Source: Lachnoclostridium sp. UBA739
Lineage (GTDB): Bacteria; Bacillota_A; Clostridia; Lachnospirales; Lachnospiraceae
DNA: 7,345 nucleotides
Direction of reading: 5' to 3'
Assembly: GCA_002297865.1 (NCBI GenBank)
Contig: DBKX01000340.1
Location: forward strand, 1-7,345
Of the stretch, positions 1-6,523 are shown piece by piece. Under the pieces are notes generated by a model. The model was not told the DNA's origin. It searched no databases and was given only the letters and a program-made list of their open reading frames with translations. The first letter of the stretch is position 1. Every line of letters begins with the position of its first letter. The position numbers were made by a program, and so were the translations under genes.

Positions 1-1
1 C

Positions 2-373
2 AATACTATGGGAGAAATGTTTGAAAAAATAATCCATATGGATGAGAAAGACGTGTTAATTGGTATTAGTTTTCCTCGTTATTCTTTGAGTACCCTTCGT
101 GCTCTTGAGTATGCAAAGAAGAGACAGGCTACTATTGTTACCATTACAGATAGCTATAAATCACCGCTGACACAATATTCAGACTGCAATCTAATTGCCA
201 ATTGTGATCTGGTTTCTGTTGTAGATTCTTTGGTTGCACCGATGAGCGTGATTAATGCTTTAATTGTTGCAATTTTCTTAAAGAAGCAGGAGACTGTGTT
301 AACTACGTTTTCGTCCCTTGAAGATATATGGAAGGAATATCAAATTTATAATTTAGATGAAGAGGATACTTAA
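2..373 (+). CDS. MurR/RpiR-type transcriptional regulator, C-terminal SIS domain (5' end outside window)
   Basis: The reading frame is open from the first bases of the window to a TAA at 371–373, so this is the 3' part of a longer gene. The ATG at 8 is probably an internal Met. The visible 123 residues match the second half of a SIS (sugar isomerase) domain as found in MurR/RpiR regulators. Counting from that Met, a 'DVLIGISFPRYS' segment (about 15–26) is the phosphosugar-binding Ser-rich strand and turn, followed by a helix ('ALEYAKKRQA'). Next come 'IVTITDSYKSPLTQYSDCNL' (about 43–62), the usual β-strand, TDS and SPL…AD pattern, and a final helix. Family members carry an N-terminal helix-turn-helix, which is off-window here, and sense phosphorylated sugars. 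The ligand and targets cannot be told from this piece. It ends 20 nt before the next gene and is probably co-transcribed with it. A stand-alone SIS protein cannot be excluded without the missing N-terminus. Confidence 0.8.
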   Translation, partial: NTMGEMFEKIIHMDEKDVLIGISFPRYSLSTLRALEYAKKRQATIVTITDSYKSPLTQYSDCNLIANCDLVSVVDSLVAPMSVINALIVAIFLKKQETVLTTFSSLEDIWKEYQIYNLDEEDT

Positions 374-393
374 GAAAGGCAGAGCAACATAGA

Positions 394-1629
394 ATGAGTA
401 AAATTATTGTAGTTGGCGGTGGACCAGCGGGAATGCTTGCAAGTATATTTGCAGCAAAAAATGGACATGAAGTTGTCGTGTATGAAAAAAATGAAAAATT
501 AGGAAAAAAACTTTTTATTACGGGAAAGGGACGCTGTAATATTACCAATGCCGCTGACATGGAGATATTATTCGACAATGTTGTAACCAACCGTAAATTT
601 TTATATAGTGCTTTTTATAGTTTTACCAATACAGATATGATTGAATTGTTAGAAAGTCTAGGCGTTCGTACAAAAGTGGAACGTGGCGACAGAGTATTTC
701 CAGTATCGGATAAATCAAACGATATTATAAGGGCTTTACAAGGGGAAATGGAGCGTCTAGGTGTTAAAATTTATTTAAAAAAGGAAGTAACAGATATTCT
801 AGTGGAAGATGGCGTTTATCAAGGCGTTATGTTGAGAGGAGAGAAGAAACCTGTTCCTAGTTCCTGCGTAATCGTTACAACAGGTGGTTTTTCTTACCAG
901 GTAACAGGATCTACAGGTGATGGTTATCGTTTTGCTAAAAACATGGGACATACTGTAACAGAAATCCATCCATCCTTAGTGCCTTTGGTAATTGCGGAGT
1001 CTTTCTGTAAGGAAATGATGGGATTAGCTCTTAAAAATGTTGAAGTGACTATTCACCAAGGTAAGAAACAGATTTATCAGAATTTTGGAGAAATGCTGTT
1101 TACTCATTTTGGCGTCAGCGGTCCATTGATACTTAGTGCAAGCAGTTTTATTACAAAATATGTTGCACAGGGAAAAGCACTAACTTTGTCAATTGATTTA
1201 AAACCGGCATTGTCAGATGAACAGTTAAATGATAGAATAGTAAGGGATTTTGAAAAAAACAGAAACAAACAGTATAAAAACTCGTTGGATGAATTACTGC
1301 CGAAAAAAATGATTCCAGTTATTATACGATTATCTAACATAGATCCGGACAAAAAGGTAAATACTATCACCAAAGAAGAACGAAAAGTTCTTGTTTCCGT
1401 GATTAAGAAATTTACAATGGAGATTGTCGGGTTCCGTGGATTTAACGAAGCAATCATTACGAAAGGTGGTATTTCGGTAAAAGAAATTAATCCATCTACT
1501 ATGGAATCAAAACTTGTGCCAGGGGTATTCTTTGCTGGGGAAGTACTTGATTTGGATGCGTTAACAGGTGGATTTAATCTGCAGATTGCTTGGTCAACAA
1601 GTTATATAGCTGGTGTATCTGTATACTAA
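394..1629 (+). CDS. FAD/NAD(P)-dependent oxidoreductase of the HI0933/YhiN/BaiN family
   Basis: A 411-residue flavoprotein, full length for the family (about 400–420). A dinucleotide-binding Rossmann motif GGGPAG lies at residues 8–13, with the ribose-binding acidic residue at E31. The family hallmark 'GKKLFITGKGRCNITN' follows at 37–52. Further matches are 'TTGGFSYQVTGSTGDGY' (162–178), 'GEMLFTHFGVSGP' (232–244) and the C-terminal FAD-contacting stretch 'AGEVLDLDALTGGFNLQIAW' (381–400). It is presumably cytosolic, as no signal or membrane segment is seen. The family is often annotated by the bile-acid enzyme BaiN or as 'aminoacetone oxidase', but its substrate in most bacteria is unknown, and nothing here points to bile-acid metabolism. 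The upstream gene ends 20 nt before the ATG and cmk starts 27 nt after the stop. The ribosome binding site is poor: AAAGG at 375–379 sits 14 nt from the ATG. Translation may therefore rely partly on coupling. The N-terminus fits the Rossmann fold exactly, so the start is secure. Confidence 0.9.
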   Translation: MSKIIVVGGGPAGMLASIFAAKNGHEVVVYEKNEKLGKKLFITGKGRCNITNAADMEILFDNVVTNRKFLYSAFYSFTNTDMIELLESLGVRTKVERGDRVFPVSDKSNDIIRALQGEMERLGVKIYLKKEVTDILVEDGVYQGVMLRGEKKPVPSSCVIVTTGGFSYQVTGSTGDGYRFAKNMGHTVTEIHPSLVPLVIAESFCKEMMGLALKNVEVTIHQGKKQIYQNFGEMLFTHFGVSGPLILSASSFITKYVAQGKALTLSIDLKPALSDEQLNDRIVRDFEKNRNKQYKNSLDELLPKKMIPVIIRLSNIDPDKKVNTITKEERKVLVSVIKKFTMEIVGFRGFNEAIITKGGISVKEINPSTMESKLVPGVFFAGEVLDLDALTGGFNLQIAWSTSYIAGVSVY

Positions 1630-1656
1630 TATAGATTTTATCTAGGAGGAACTAGG

Positions 1657-2340
1657 ATGAGTTATAGTATTGCAATTGATGGACCTGCTGGAGCAGGTAA
1701 AAGCACTATTGCGAAGACAATAGCCAAAAAACTGAATTTCATATATGTAGATACGGGGGCAATGTATCGCGCCATAGGACTGTATTTTTTGCGTGAAGGA
1801 ATTACAGATGAGGCGGTAATCGAGGAAAGATGCAAGGAAGCAATTGTTACAATACAGTATGAGAATGGAGAACAGCAGGTTATATTAAATGGAGAAAATG
1901 TGAATGGCCTGATTCGTACTGAAGAAGCTGGAAAGATGGCATCTGCTGTTGCAAAATTAAAGGCGGTTCGCAGTCAGCTTGTAGAACTTCAAAGAGGCTT
2001 AGCAAAGACTGCTAATGTAATTATGGATGGAAGAGACATTGGCACCTTTGTTTTACCAAATGCGGAAATGAAAATTTATCTGACAGCAAGTTCAAGAGTT
2101 CGTGCGAATAGAAGATATCTTGAATTGTCTGAAAAAGGAATAGATTGTGACTTAGAGCAAATAGAAGCTGATATTATCGCAAGAGATGAACAGGACATGA
2201 ATCGTGAATTTGCACCTCTAAGACAGGCGGAAGATGCAATTTTAGTAGATTCTTCAGAAATGTCAAAAGATGAAGTTGTCGAAAAGATAATTTCATTATA
2301 TAATAAAGGAAGTAAGGATGGTAACGCTTGTGGAAATTAG
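1657..2340 (+). CDS. cmk: Cytidylate kinase (CMP/dCMP kinase)
   Basis: Transfers phosphate from ATP to CMP or dCMP, feeding CTP/dCTP for RNA, DNA and phospholipid synthesis in the cytosol. The 227 residues match the usual bacterial length. The P-loop GPAGAGKST is at residues 9–17, and the CMP-binding DTGAMYRA at 32–39. The conserved GRDIGT is at 125–130. The lid and C-terminal signature 'ARDEQDMNREFAPL' (175–188) has the Arg and Asp residues that contact phosphates and pyrimidine. The N-terminus begins directly with the β-strand before the P-loop. A strong AGGAGGA (1644–1650) lies 6 nt before the ATG, so the start is firm. The 3' end overlaps ispH by 23 nt, which implies translational coupling. 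The last residues (about 217–227, Gly/Asn/Lys-rich) look like an unstructured tail produced by that overlap. The function is confident from motifs alone. Confidence 0.96.
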   Translation: MSYSIAIDGPAGAGKSTIAKTIAKKLNFIYVDTGAMYRAIGLYFLREGITDEAVIEERCKEAIVTIQYENGEQQVILNGENVNGLIRTEEAGKMASAVAKLKAVRSQLVELQRGLAKTANVIMDGRDIGTFVLPNAEMKIYLTASSRVRANRRYLELSEKGIDCDLEQIEADIIARDEQDMNREFAPLRQAEDAILVDSSEMSKDEVVEKIISLYNKGSKDGNACGN

Positions 2341-3172
2341 AACAGCGGAAGGTGCAGGATTTTGTTTTGGTGTAGAGCGTGCTGTTAATAGAGTTTATGA
2401 AGAAATTAAAGGGGAAGCACCTGTTTACACTTATGGACCAATTATTCATAATGACGAAGTGGTTCGAAGTTTGAAGGAGCAGGGCGTGACTGTTATAGAT
2501 GAAGTTGACGATATAAAAGAGGATGTGTCTGGTACGGTTGTAATTCGCTCCCATGGTGTTGGAAAAGGTGTTCAAGAATCCATTGAGGCGAAAGGATGTA
2601 CAATAGTAGATGCAACATGTCCTTATGTAAAGAAAATTCATCGTGTTGTAAGTCGTGAAAGTCAAGATGGACGAGTGATTATCATTATAGGAAGTCCCAA
2701 GCATCCAGAAGTTCAAGGAATTAAAGGATGGTGTGAAAATGATGTCTATATTGTAGAGACAAAGGAAGATGCTGAAAAAATTTGTCTGCCTGAAAATACA
2801 AGAATCTGTATTGTGTCTCAAACGACATTTAATTACAAGAAATTTGAAGAATTAGTTGAAATTATTTCAAAAAAGAGGTATGATATACTTGCATTAAATA
2901 CAATCTGTAATGCAACAGAGAAGAGACAAAAAGAGTCTCGTGAATTAGCAAAAAACTCTGATGCAATGATAGTAATCGGTGGGGAACATAGTTCTAATAC
3001 CCAAAAGCTATATGAAATATGTAAAAATGAATGTAAAAATACTTACTATATACAAACAGCAGAAGATTTGAATTTGGCAGAGCTTAAATCTTTTGAACGA
3101 GTAGGTATTACAGCAGGGGCTTCAACCCCAAATAAAATAATTAAGGAGGTTCAAAAGGCATGTCAGAAATGA
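2318..3172 (+). CDS. ispH: 4-hydroxy-3-methylbut-2-enyl diphosphate reductase (HMBPP reductase)
   Basis: Last step of the MEP isoprenoid pathway: reduces HMBPP to IPP and DMAPP using a [4Fe-4S] cluster, in the cytosol. All three cluster cysteines are visible: C16 in 'GFCFGV', C101 in 'DATCPYV' and C197 in 'NTICNAT'. Other active-site positions are present: H44 (IIHN), H79 (SHG), E131 (HPEV, proton transfer), T169/T170 (SQTT), S225–N227 (SSN) and S269 (GAST). The family's usual 'GGxNSSN' reads GGEHSSN here, a minor change. The 284 residues correspond to the stand-alone enzyme. AAAGGA at 2305–2310, 7 nt before the ATG and inside cmk, supports this start; an in-frame GTG at 2330 is a weaker alternative. 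The gene overlaps cmk by 23 nt and the S1 gene by 13 nt. In many Clostridia IspH is fused to S1; here the stop codon separates them. Confidence 0.96.
   Translation: MVTLVEIRTAEGAGFCFGVERAVNRVYEEIKGEAPVYTYGPIIHNDEVVRSLKEQGVTVIDEVDDIKEDVSGTVVIRSHGVGKGVQESIEAKGCTIVDATCPYVKKIHRVVSRESQDGRVIIIIGSPKHPEVQGIKGWCENDVYIVETKEDAEKICLPENTRICIVSQTTFNYKKFEELVEIISKKRYDILALNTICNATEKRQKESRELAKNSDAMIVIGGEHSSNTQKLYEICKNECKNTYYIQTAEDLNLAELKSFERVGITAGASTPNKIIKEVQKACQK
3143..3149 (+). promoter_or_regulatory. Ribosome binding site for the S1 gene, inside ispH
   Basis: A full-consensus AAGGAGG lies within the last codons of ispH, 10 nt before the ATG at 3160. It supports independent initiation of the S1 protein instead of a broken IspH–S1 fusion. 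The alternative in-frame ATG at 3169, which overlaps the ispH stop as ATGA, would be 19 nt away and is too distant. Confidence 0.8.
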
Positions 3173-4239
3173 GCTTTGAACAATTATTGGAGGAATCTTT
3201 AAAAACAATTCATACAGGAGAGGTAGTCGAGGGTACTGTTATCGATGTTAAGGATGATGAAATCATCTTAAATATAGGTTACAAGTCAGATGGTATTATT
3301 ACAAAGAGTGAATACACAAACACACCTAACGTAGTTCTTTCAGACCTTGTGCATGTTGGTGATACAATGCAGGCTATGGTATTAAAAAAGAACGACGGAG
3401 AAGGTTTAGTTCAATTAACATATAAGAGACTAGCTGCTCAAAAAGGTAACAAGAGATTAGAAGAAGCTTTCGAAAACAAAGAAGTATTAAAAGCACCTGT
3501 ATCTGCAGTATTAGATGGTGGTTTAAGCGTTGTTATCGAAGAAACAAGAATCTTTATCCCAGCAAGTCTTGTATCCGACAGCTATGAAAAAGATCTTTCT
3601 AAATATAAAGGACAAGAAATTGAGTTCATTATCACAGAATTCAATCCTAAGAGAAGAAGAATTATCGGTGACCGTAAAGCGCTTATCGTTGCGAAAAAGA
3701 AAGAAATGCAAAAAGAATTATTTGATAAAATTTCTGTTGGTATGAAAGTAACAGGAACAATCAAAAACGTTACAGATTTTGGTGCATTCATCGACTTAGG
3801 TGGAGCTGATGGTTTACTTCACATTTCCGAAATGTCTTGGGGCAGAGTAGAAAATCCTAAGAAAGTATTAACAGTTGGCGATTCAATTGAAGTATTAATC
3901 AAAGACATTCAAGGTGAAAAGATTGCATTAAGCTTAAAATTCCCTGAAGCAAATCCTTGGATTAATGCAGAAGAAAAATTCGCTGTAGGGAAAGAGTTAA
4001 CAGGAAAAGTTGCTCGTATGACAGATTTTGGTGCTTTTGTTGAATTAGAGCCAGGTGTAGATGCATTATTGCACGTATCTCAAATCGCAAAAGAACACAT
4101 TGAAAAACCTTCTGATGTATTAAAAGTGGGACAAGAAATCACAGCTAAAGTTGTAGATTTAAATGTGGAAGAAAAGAAAATCAGTTTAAGTGTAAAAGCA
4201 CTACTTGCTGATGAACCTGAAGAAACAGTTGAAGAATAA
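3160..4239 (+). CDS. rpsA: Four-domain S1 RNA-binding protein (30S ribosomal protein S1 homologue)
   Basis: The 359 residues hold four S1-type OB-fold repeats: about 20–90 (starting GEVVEGTVIDV), 106–174, 192–260 (GMKVTGTIKNVTDFGAFIDLGGADGLLHISEMSW) and 276–347 (GKELTGKVARMTDFGAFVELEPGVDALLHVSQI). Repeats 3 and 4 carry the classic DFGAF…GLLH(I/V)S RNA-binding face. Repeats 1 and 2 are divergent, as expected for the ribosome-facing repeats of S1. E. coli S1 has six repeats, whereas Firmicutes S1-like proteins (YpfD type) usually have four, so whether it is a true ribosomal subunit or a more general mRNA-binding factor is open. The tail (350–359) is acidic. Codon use leans towards AAC, ATC and TTC compared with the flanking genes, consistent with high expression. 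It overlaps ispH by 13 nt in the -1 frame, and cheR follows after 14 nt. Confidence 0.92.
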   Translation: MSEMSFEQLLEESLKTIHTGEVVEGTVIDVKDDEIILNIGYKSDGIITKSEYTNTPNVVLSDLVHVGDTMQAMVLKKNDGEGLVQLTYKRLAAQKGNKRLEEAFENKEVLKAPVSAVLDGGLSVVIEETRIFIPASLVSDSYEKDLSKYKGQEIEFIITEFNPKRRRIIGDRKALIVAKKKEMQKELFDKISVGMKVTGTIKNVTDFGAFIDLGGADGLLHISEMSWGRVENPKKVLTVGDSIEVLIKDIQGEKIALSLKFPEANPWINAEEKFAVGKELTGKVARMTDFGAFVELEPGVDALLHVSQIAKEHIEKPSDVLKVGQEITAKVVDLNVEEKKISLSVKALLADEPEETVEE

Positions 4240-4253
4240 TAAGAGGTTTACTA

Positions 4254-5033
4254 ATGGTTTATGATTATGAGGTGTTCAAAAAACATATTTTGAATTTGAC
4301 TAACATTGACTTAAACTGTTACAAGGAACGACAAATGAAGCGTCGTATAGATGCATTGATTGCGAAACATAAGATAACATCTTATGAAACTTATGTTTCG
4401 CAGTTGAAGAAAGATCGTGAGATGTTTGATGAATTCGTCAATTATCTCACGATTAATGTTTCTGAATTTTATCGTAATCCAGAACAGTGGGAGCTGTTGG
4501 AAAAGGATATATTACCTTTCTTATTTGAGAATCATGGAAAGCAGCTAAAGATATGGAGCGCAGCCTGTTCAACGGGAGATGAGCCATATTCCTTAGTTAT
4601 GTTATTGTCAAAGATTATGCCACTATCAAATATTAAGGTTATTGCAACGGACATTGATAGTCAGGTATTAGAAAAAGCCCGTTTGGGATTGTATAACGAA
4701 AAAAGCTTAAAAACATTGCCACCTGAATTTCAATCTAAATATTTCACAAAGATAAATGATAGATCCTATCAAATTTCTGATAAGATAAAATCCCGCGTAG
4801 AGTTTAAAAAACATAATCTATTAAAAGATGATTATCCTCAAGGATGCCATTTGATTGTATGCCGAAATGTACTTATATATTTTACGGAAGAAGCAAAAAA
4901 TGAAATTTATCTTAAGTTTGCTCAGTCAATGAAAAAAGATGGTATTTTATTCGTTGGCAGTACGGAACAGATTTTACAGCCAAATAAATTAGGATATGAA
5001 TCATTCCGATCATTTTTTTATAAAAAAGTTTAA
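4254..5033 (+). CDS. cheR: Chemotaxis protein methyltransferase CheR
   Basis: Transfers a methyl group from S-adenosylmethionine to glutamates of chemoreceptors, giving adaptation together with CheB; it acts at receptor arrays on the inner membrane face. The 259 residues are of normal length. An α-helical CheR N-domain (about 1–75) is followed by 'TINVSEFYRNP' (66–76, with the functional Arg at 74). The SAM-binding 'SAACSTGDEPYSL' is at 102–114 and 'ATDID' at 131–135. A receptor-docking β-subdomain lies around 145–180. 'CRNVLIYF' (203–210) and 'FVGSTE' (233–238) complete the fold. There is no C-terminal pentapeptide or TPR extension, so it is the plain single-copy type. AAGAGG at 4241–4246, 7 nt before the ATG, supports the start. 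No other che gene is near. It is the last gene of the S1 operon and is followed directly by a terminator. Confidence 0.94.
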   Translation: MVYDYEVFKKHILNLTNIDLNCYKERQMKRRIDALIAKHKITSYETYVSQLKKDREMFDEFVNYLTINVSEFYRNPEQWELLEKDILPFLFENHGKQLKIWSAACSTGDEPYSLVMLLSKIMPLSNIKVIATDIDSQVLEKARLGLYNEKSLKTLPPEFQSKYFTKINDRSYQISDKIKSRVEFKKHNLLKDDYPQGCHLIVCRNVLIYFTEEAKNEIYLKFAQSMKKDGILFVGSTEQILQPNKLGYESFRSFFYKKV

Positions 5034-5039
5034 ATACGG

Positions 5040-5084
5040 TGCAATAGCGCATTTGAATATTCATGTGCTATTGCATTTTTCTTT
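5040..5084 (+). terminator. Rho-independent terminator after cheR
   Basis: Bases 5040–5052 pair with 5063–5075 (TGCAATAGCGCAT against ATGTGCTATTGCA) in a 13-bp stem with a single G·U pair. The loop is 10 nt, and TTTTTCTTT follows at 5076–5084. It begins 6 nt after the cheR stop codon and marks the end of the upstream operon. The T-run lies on the + strand side only, so it appears to act in one direction. Confidence 0.92.
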
Positions 5085-5096
5085 GAAAAAAAAGTA

Positions 5097-5119
5097 AGGG
5101 TGTGAGTTTGGCACACTTT
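5097..5119 (+). repeat. Imperfect inverted repeat between terminator and plsX promoter
   Basis: AGGGTGTG (5097–5104) can pair with CACACTTT (5112–5119) as an 8-bp stem with two G·U pairs and a 7-nt loop; the core GTGTG/CACAC is perfect. No T-run follows, so it is not a second terminator. It lies upstream of the promoter, so it could be a protein-binding dyad, but its role is unknown and chance remains possible. Confidence 0.4.
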
Positions 5120-5161
5120 GATAGGATTGATAAATTCTTTTACAGATATGGAAATTAGTTA

Positions 5162-5190
5162 TTGATTTATAAATTGATATTTAGTATATT
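5162..5190 (+). promoter_or_regulatory. Predicted sigma-A-type promoter for plsX-acpP-rnc-smc
   Basis: The -35 box TTGATT (5162–5167) and the -10 box TATATT (5185–5190) are separated by 17 bp, close to consensus TTGACA-17-TATAAT. Transcription would start near 5197, leaving a leader of about 26 nt before the plsX ATG. The surroundings are strongly AT-rich. The spacer includes most of a 10-bp perfect palindrome, ATTTATAAAT (5165–5174). It follows the terminator of the previous operon, as expected for a new transcription unit. Other AT-rich hexamers nearby could compete as the -10 box. Confidence 0.7.
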
Positions 5191-5222
5191 ATAGATTAGG
5201 TAAGCGATATGGAGGCAAGAGT

Positions 5223-6242
5223 ATGAGTGAAAGAATACGAGTTGCATTAGACGCTATGGGCGGTGATAACGCACCAGACGAAATAGTGAAAGGTGCAATT
5301 GAAGCAGTTCAAGAAAAAGAAAATATCAAAGTTTTCCTTGTCGGAAAAAAAGTTAGTATAGAAAACGTGCTAAGTAAATACGAATATAACAAAGAGCAAA
5401 TTGAGGTTGTTTCAGCAGAAGAAGTAATAACCAATGATGAAGCTCCAGTTATGGCGATTCGTGGCAAGAAAAATTCTTCTATCGTTGTAGGAATGAATCT
5501 TGTGAAGAGTGGGGAAGCGGATGCATTTGTTTCAGCTGGTTCCACTGGTGCCATCTTAGTAGGAGGCCAAGTTATCGTCGGAAGAATCAAAGGTGTTGAA
5601 AGACCACCATTAGCTCCTGTTATTCCAACTATGAATGGTGTTTCGCTTCTAATTGACTGCGGTGCTAATGTCGACGCACGTTCCTCACATTTAGTGCAAT
5701 TTGCTAAAATGGGGTCTGCTTACATGGAGAAAATAGTAGGTATTAAAAATCCTCGTGTGGCAATCGTTAATATTGGCGCAGAAGAGGAAAAAGGCAATGC
5801 TCTTGTAAAAGAAACATTTCCACTACTTAAAAACTGTAGCGATATTAATTTTATCGGAAGTATTGAAGCAAGAGAAATTCCAAATGGTGCTGCTGATGTA
5901 ATTGTCTGTGAAGCATTTGTTGGAAATGTAATTTTAAAATTGTACGAAGGTTTAGCCAGTGCTTTAGTGGGAAAAATTAAGGATAGTTTGATGGAAACTA
6001 CGAGAGGTAAAATTGGTGGCGCTTTAATTAAACCAACCCTAAAGAACACATTTAGCAAATTTAAAGCCTCAGATTATGGCGGAGCGCCATTACTTGGCTT
6101 AAAAGGACTAGTTGTGAAGGCACATGGTAATTCAAACAGTACAGAAATTAAAAACTCTATTATTCAATGTGTGACATTTTCTGAACAAAGAATTAATGAA
6201 ACGATTCGTGAGATGATAGAGAGTAGCGAATCCAAGAAGTAG
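5223..6242 (+). CDS. plsX: Phosphate acyltransferase PlsX (acyl-ACP:phosphate acyltransferase)
   Basis: Converts acyl-ACP and phosphate to acyl-phosphate, the donor used by the membrane acyltransferase PlsY to begin phospholipid synthesis. It is a peripheral membrane protein without transmembrane segments. The 339 residues are typical. Signatures in order: '[18 protein letters not shown]' (8–25), 'SAGSTGA' (104–110), '[10 protein letters not shown]' (126–135), '[15 protein letters not shown]' (143–157), '[10 protein letters not shown]' (183–192), '[19 protein letters not shown]' (212–230) and '[20 protein letters not shown]' (285–304). GGAGG at 5211–5215, 7 nt before the ATG, and the exact family N-terminus fix the start. 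It heads an operon with acpP, which encodes its substrate carrier, 13 nt downstream. In many other Firmicutes yceD and rpmF lie just upstream; they are absent here. No recognisable FapR operator was found in its promoter. Confidence 0.96.
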   Translation: MSERIRVALDAMGGDNAPDEIVKGAIEAVQEKENIKVFLVGKKVSIENVLSKYEYNKEQIEVVSAEEVITNDEAPVMAIRGKKNSSIVVGMNLVKSGEADAFVSAGSTGAILVGGQVIVGRIKGVERPPLAPVIPTMNGVSLLIDCGANVDARSSHLVQFAKMGSAYMEKIVGIKNPRVAIVNIGAEEEKGNALVKETFPLLKNCSDINFIGSIEAREIPNGAADVIVCEAFVGNVILKLYEGLASALVGKIKDSLMETTRGKIGGALIKPTLKNTFSKFKASDYGGAPLLGLKGLVVKAHGNSNSTEIKNSIIQCVTFSEQRINETIREMIESSESKK

Positions 6243-6250
6243 AAAGGTGA
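6243..6250 (+). promoter_or_regulatory. Ribosome binding site deciding the acpP start
   Basis: AAAGGTGA sits 5 nt before the ATG at 6256 (8 nt counted from AAAGG). It contains the in-frame GTG at 6247, which would otherwise give a three-residue longer protein. A ribosome binding site cannot serve a start codon lying inside it, so the ATG is preferred. Confidence 0.75.
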
Positions 6251-6255
6251 ATATT

Positions 6256-6486
6256 ATGGAATTTGAAAAGTTAAAAAAGATTATTAGTGAGGTACTTAAC
6301 GCTGATGAAGAAGAGATTACAATGGATACTACATTTGTAGATGATTTAGGAGCGGATTCCTTAGATGTTTTCCAAATCATCATGGGAATTGAAGAAGAAT
6401 TTGATATTGAGATTTCAAATGAAGATGCAGAGAAAATCATTACAGTTGGTGATGCTGTAGAACAGATTAAGAATGCAACAAACTAA
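6256..6486 (+). CDS. acpP: Acyl carrier protein
   Basis: A 76-residue, strongly acidic protein that carries growing acyl chains in fatty acid synthesis on a 4'-phosphopantetheine arm. The attachment site is Ser35 in '[25 protein letters not shown]' (29–53), the textbook DSL motif followed by the recognition helix. The N-terminal helix '[16 protein letters not shown]' and the end '[12 protein letters not shown]' also fit the family. The usual position after DSLD is V-E-L-V/I; here it is V-F-Q-I, a variation also tolerated in related ACPs. The chosen ATG matches family length; the GTG three codons earlier is disfavoured. It lies 13 nt after plsX. The adjacency to plsX supports the housekeeping fatty-acid ACP, not a polyketide or D-alanine carrier. 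AcpS is not in this window. Confidence 0.95.
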   Translation: MEFEKLKKIISEVLNADEEEITMDTTFVDDLGADSLDVFQIIMGIEEEFDIEISNEDAEKIITVGDAVEQIKNATN

Positions 6487-6523
6487 ATTCATAGGATGTA
6501 GAATTTTCTATGTCGAAGATAGA

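Noticed and set aside
1590..1627. Internal promoter before cmk (TATACT at 1622–1627)
   Set aside because: No -35 box lies at 16–18 bp spacing; the nearest candidate, TTGGTC, is 26 bp away.
2174..2821. A 215-codon open frame on the minus strand across cmk and ispH
   Set aside because: It lies opposite two genes with clear motifs, is rich in Asn, Tyr, Cys and Phe as expected from reversed AT-rich coding DNA, and resembles no family I know.
3143..3172. Programmed -1 frameshift joining IspH to S1
   Set aside because: The frame relation (-1) and an upstream AAGGAGG would fit, but no slippery heptamer of the X XXY YYZ type is present in the ispH frame, and a normal ATG with good spacing is available.
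5181..5197. FapR operator in the plsX promoter
   Set aside because: A half-site TTAGTA is present at 5181–5186, but the expected TACTAA partner is missing, so the palindrome is not supported.
6247..6255. GTG start for acyl carrier protein
   Set aside because: The GTG lies inside the ribosome binding site; the ATG at 6256 gives the standard length.
303..6440. Other minus-strand and alternative-frame open frames (for example 1104–1457, 5309–5590, 5720–6058, 6132–6440)
   Set aside because: All are shadows within well-supported + strand genes, with no convincing ribosome binding site or recognisable protein.
6490..6512. Small hairpin right after acpP (CATAGGA against TTCTATG)
   Set aside because: A seven-pair AT-rich stem with a G·U and no T-run is easily produced by chance here and is much weaker than the adjacent GC-rich hairpin.
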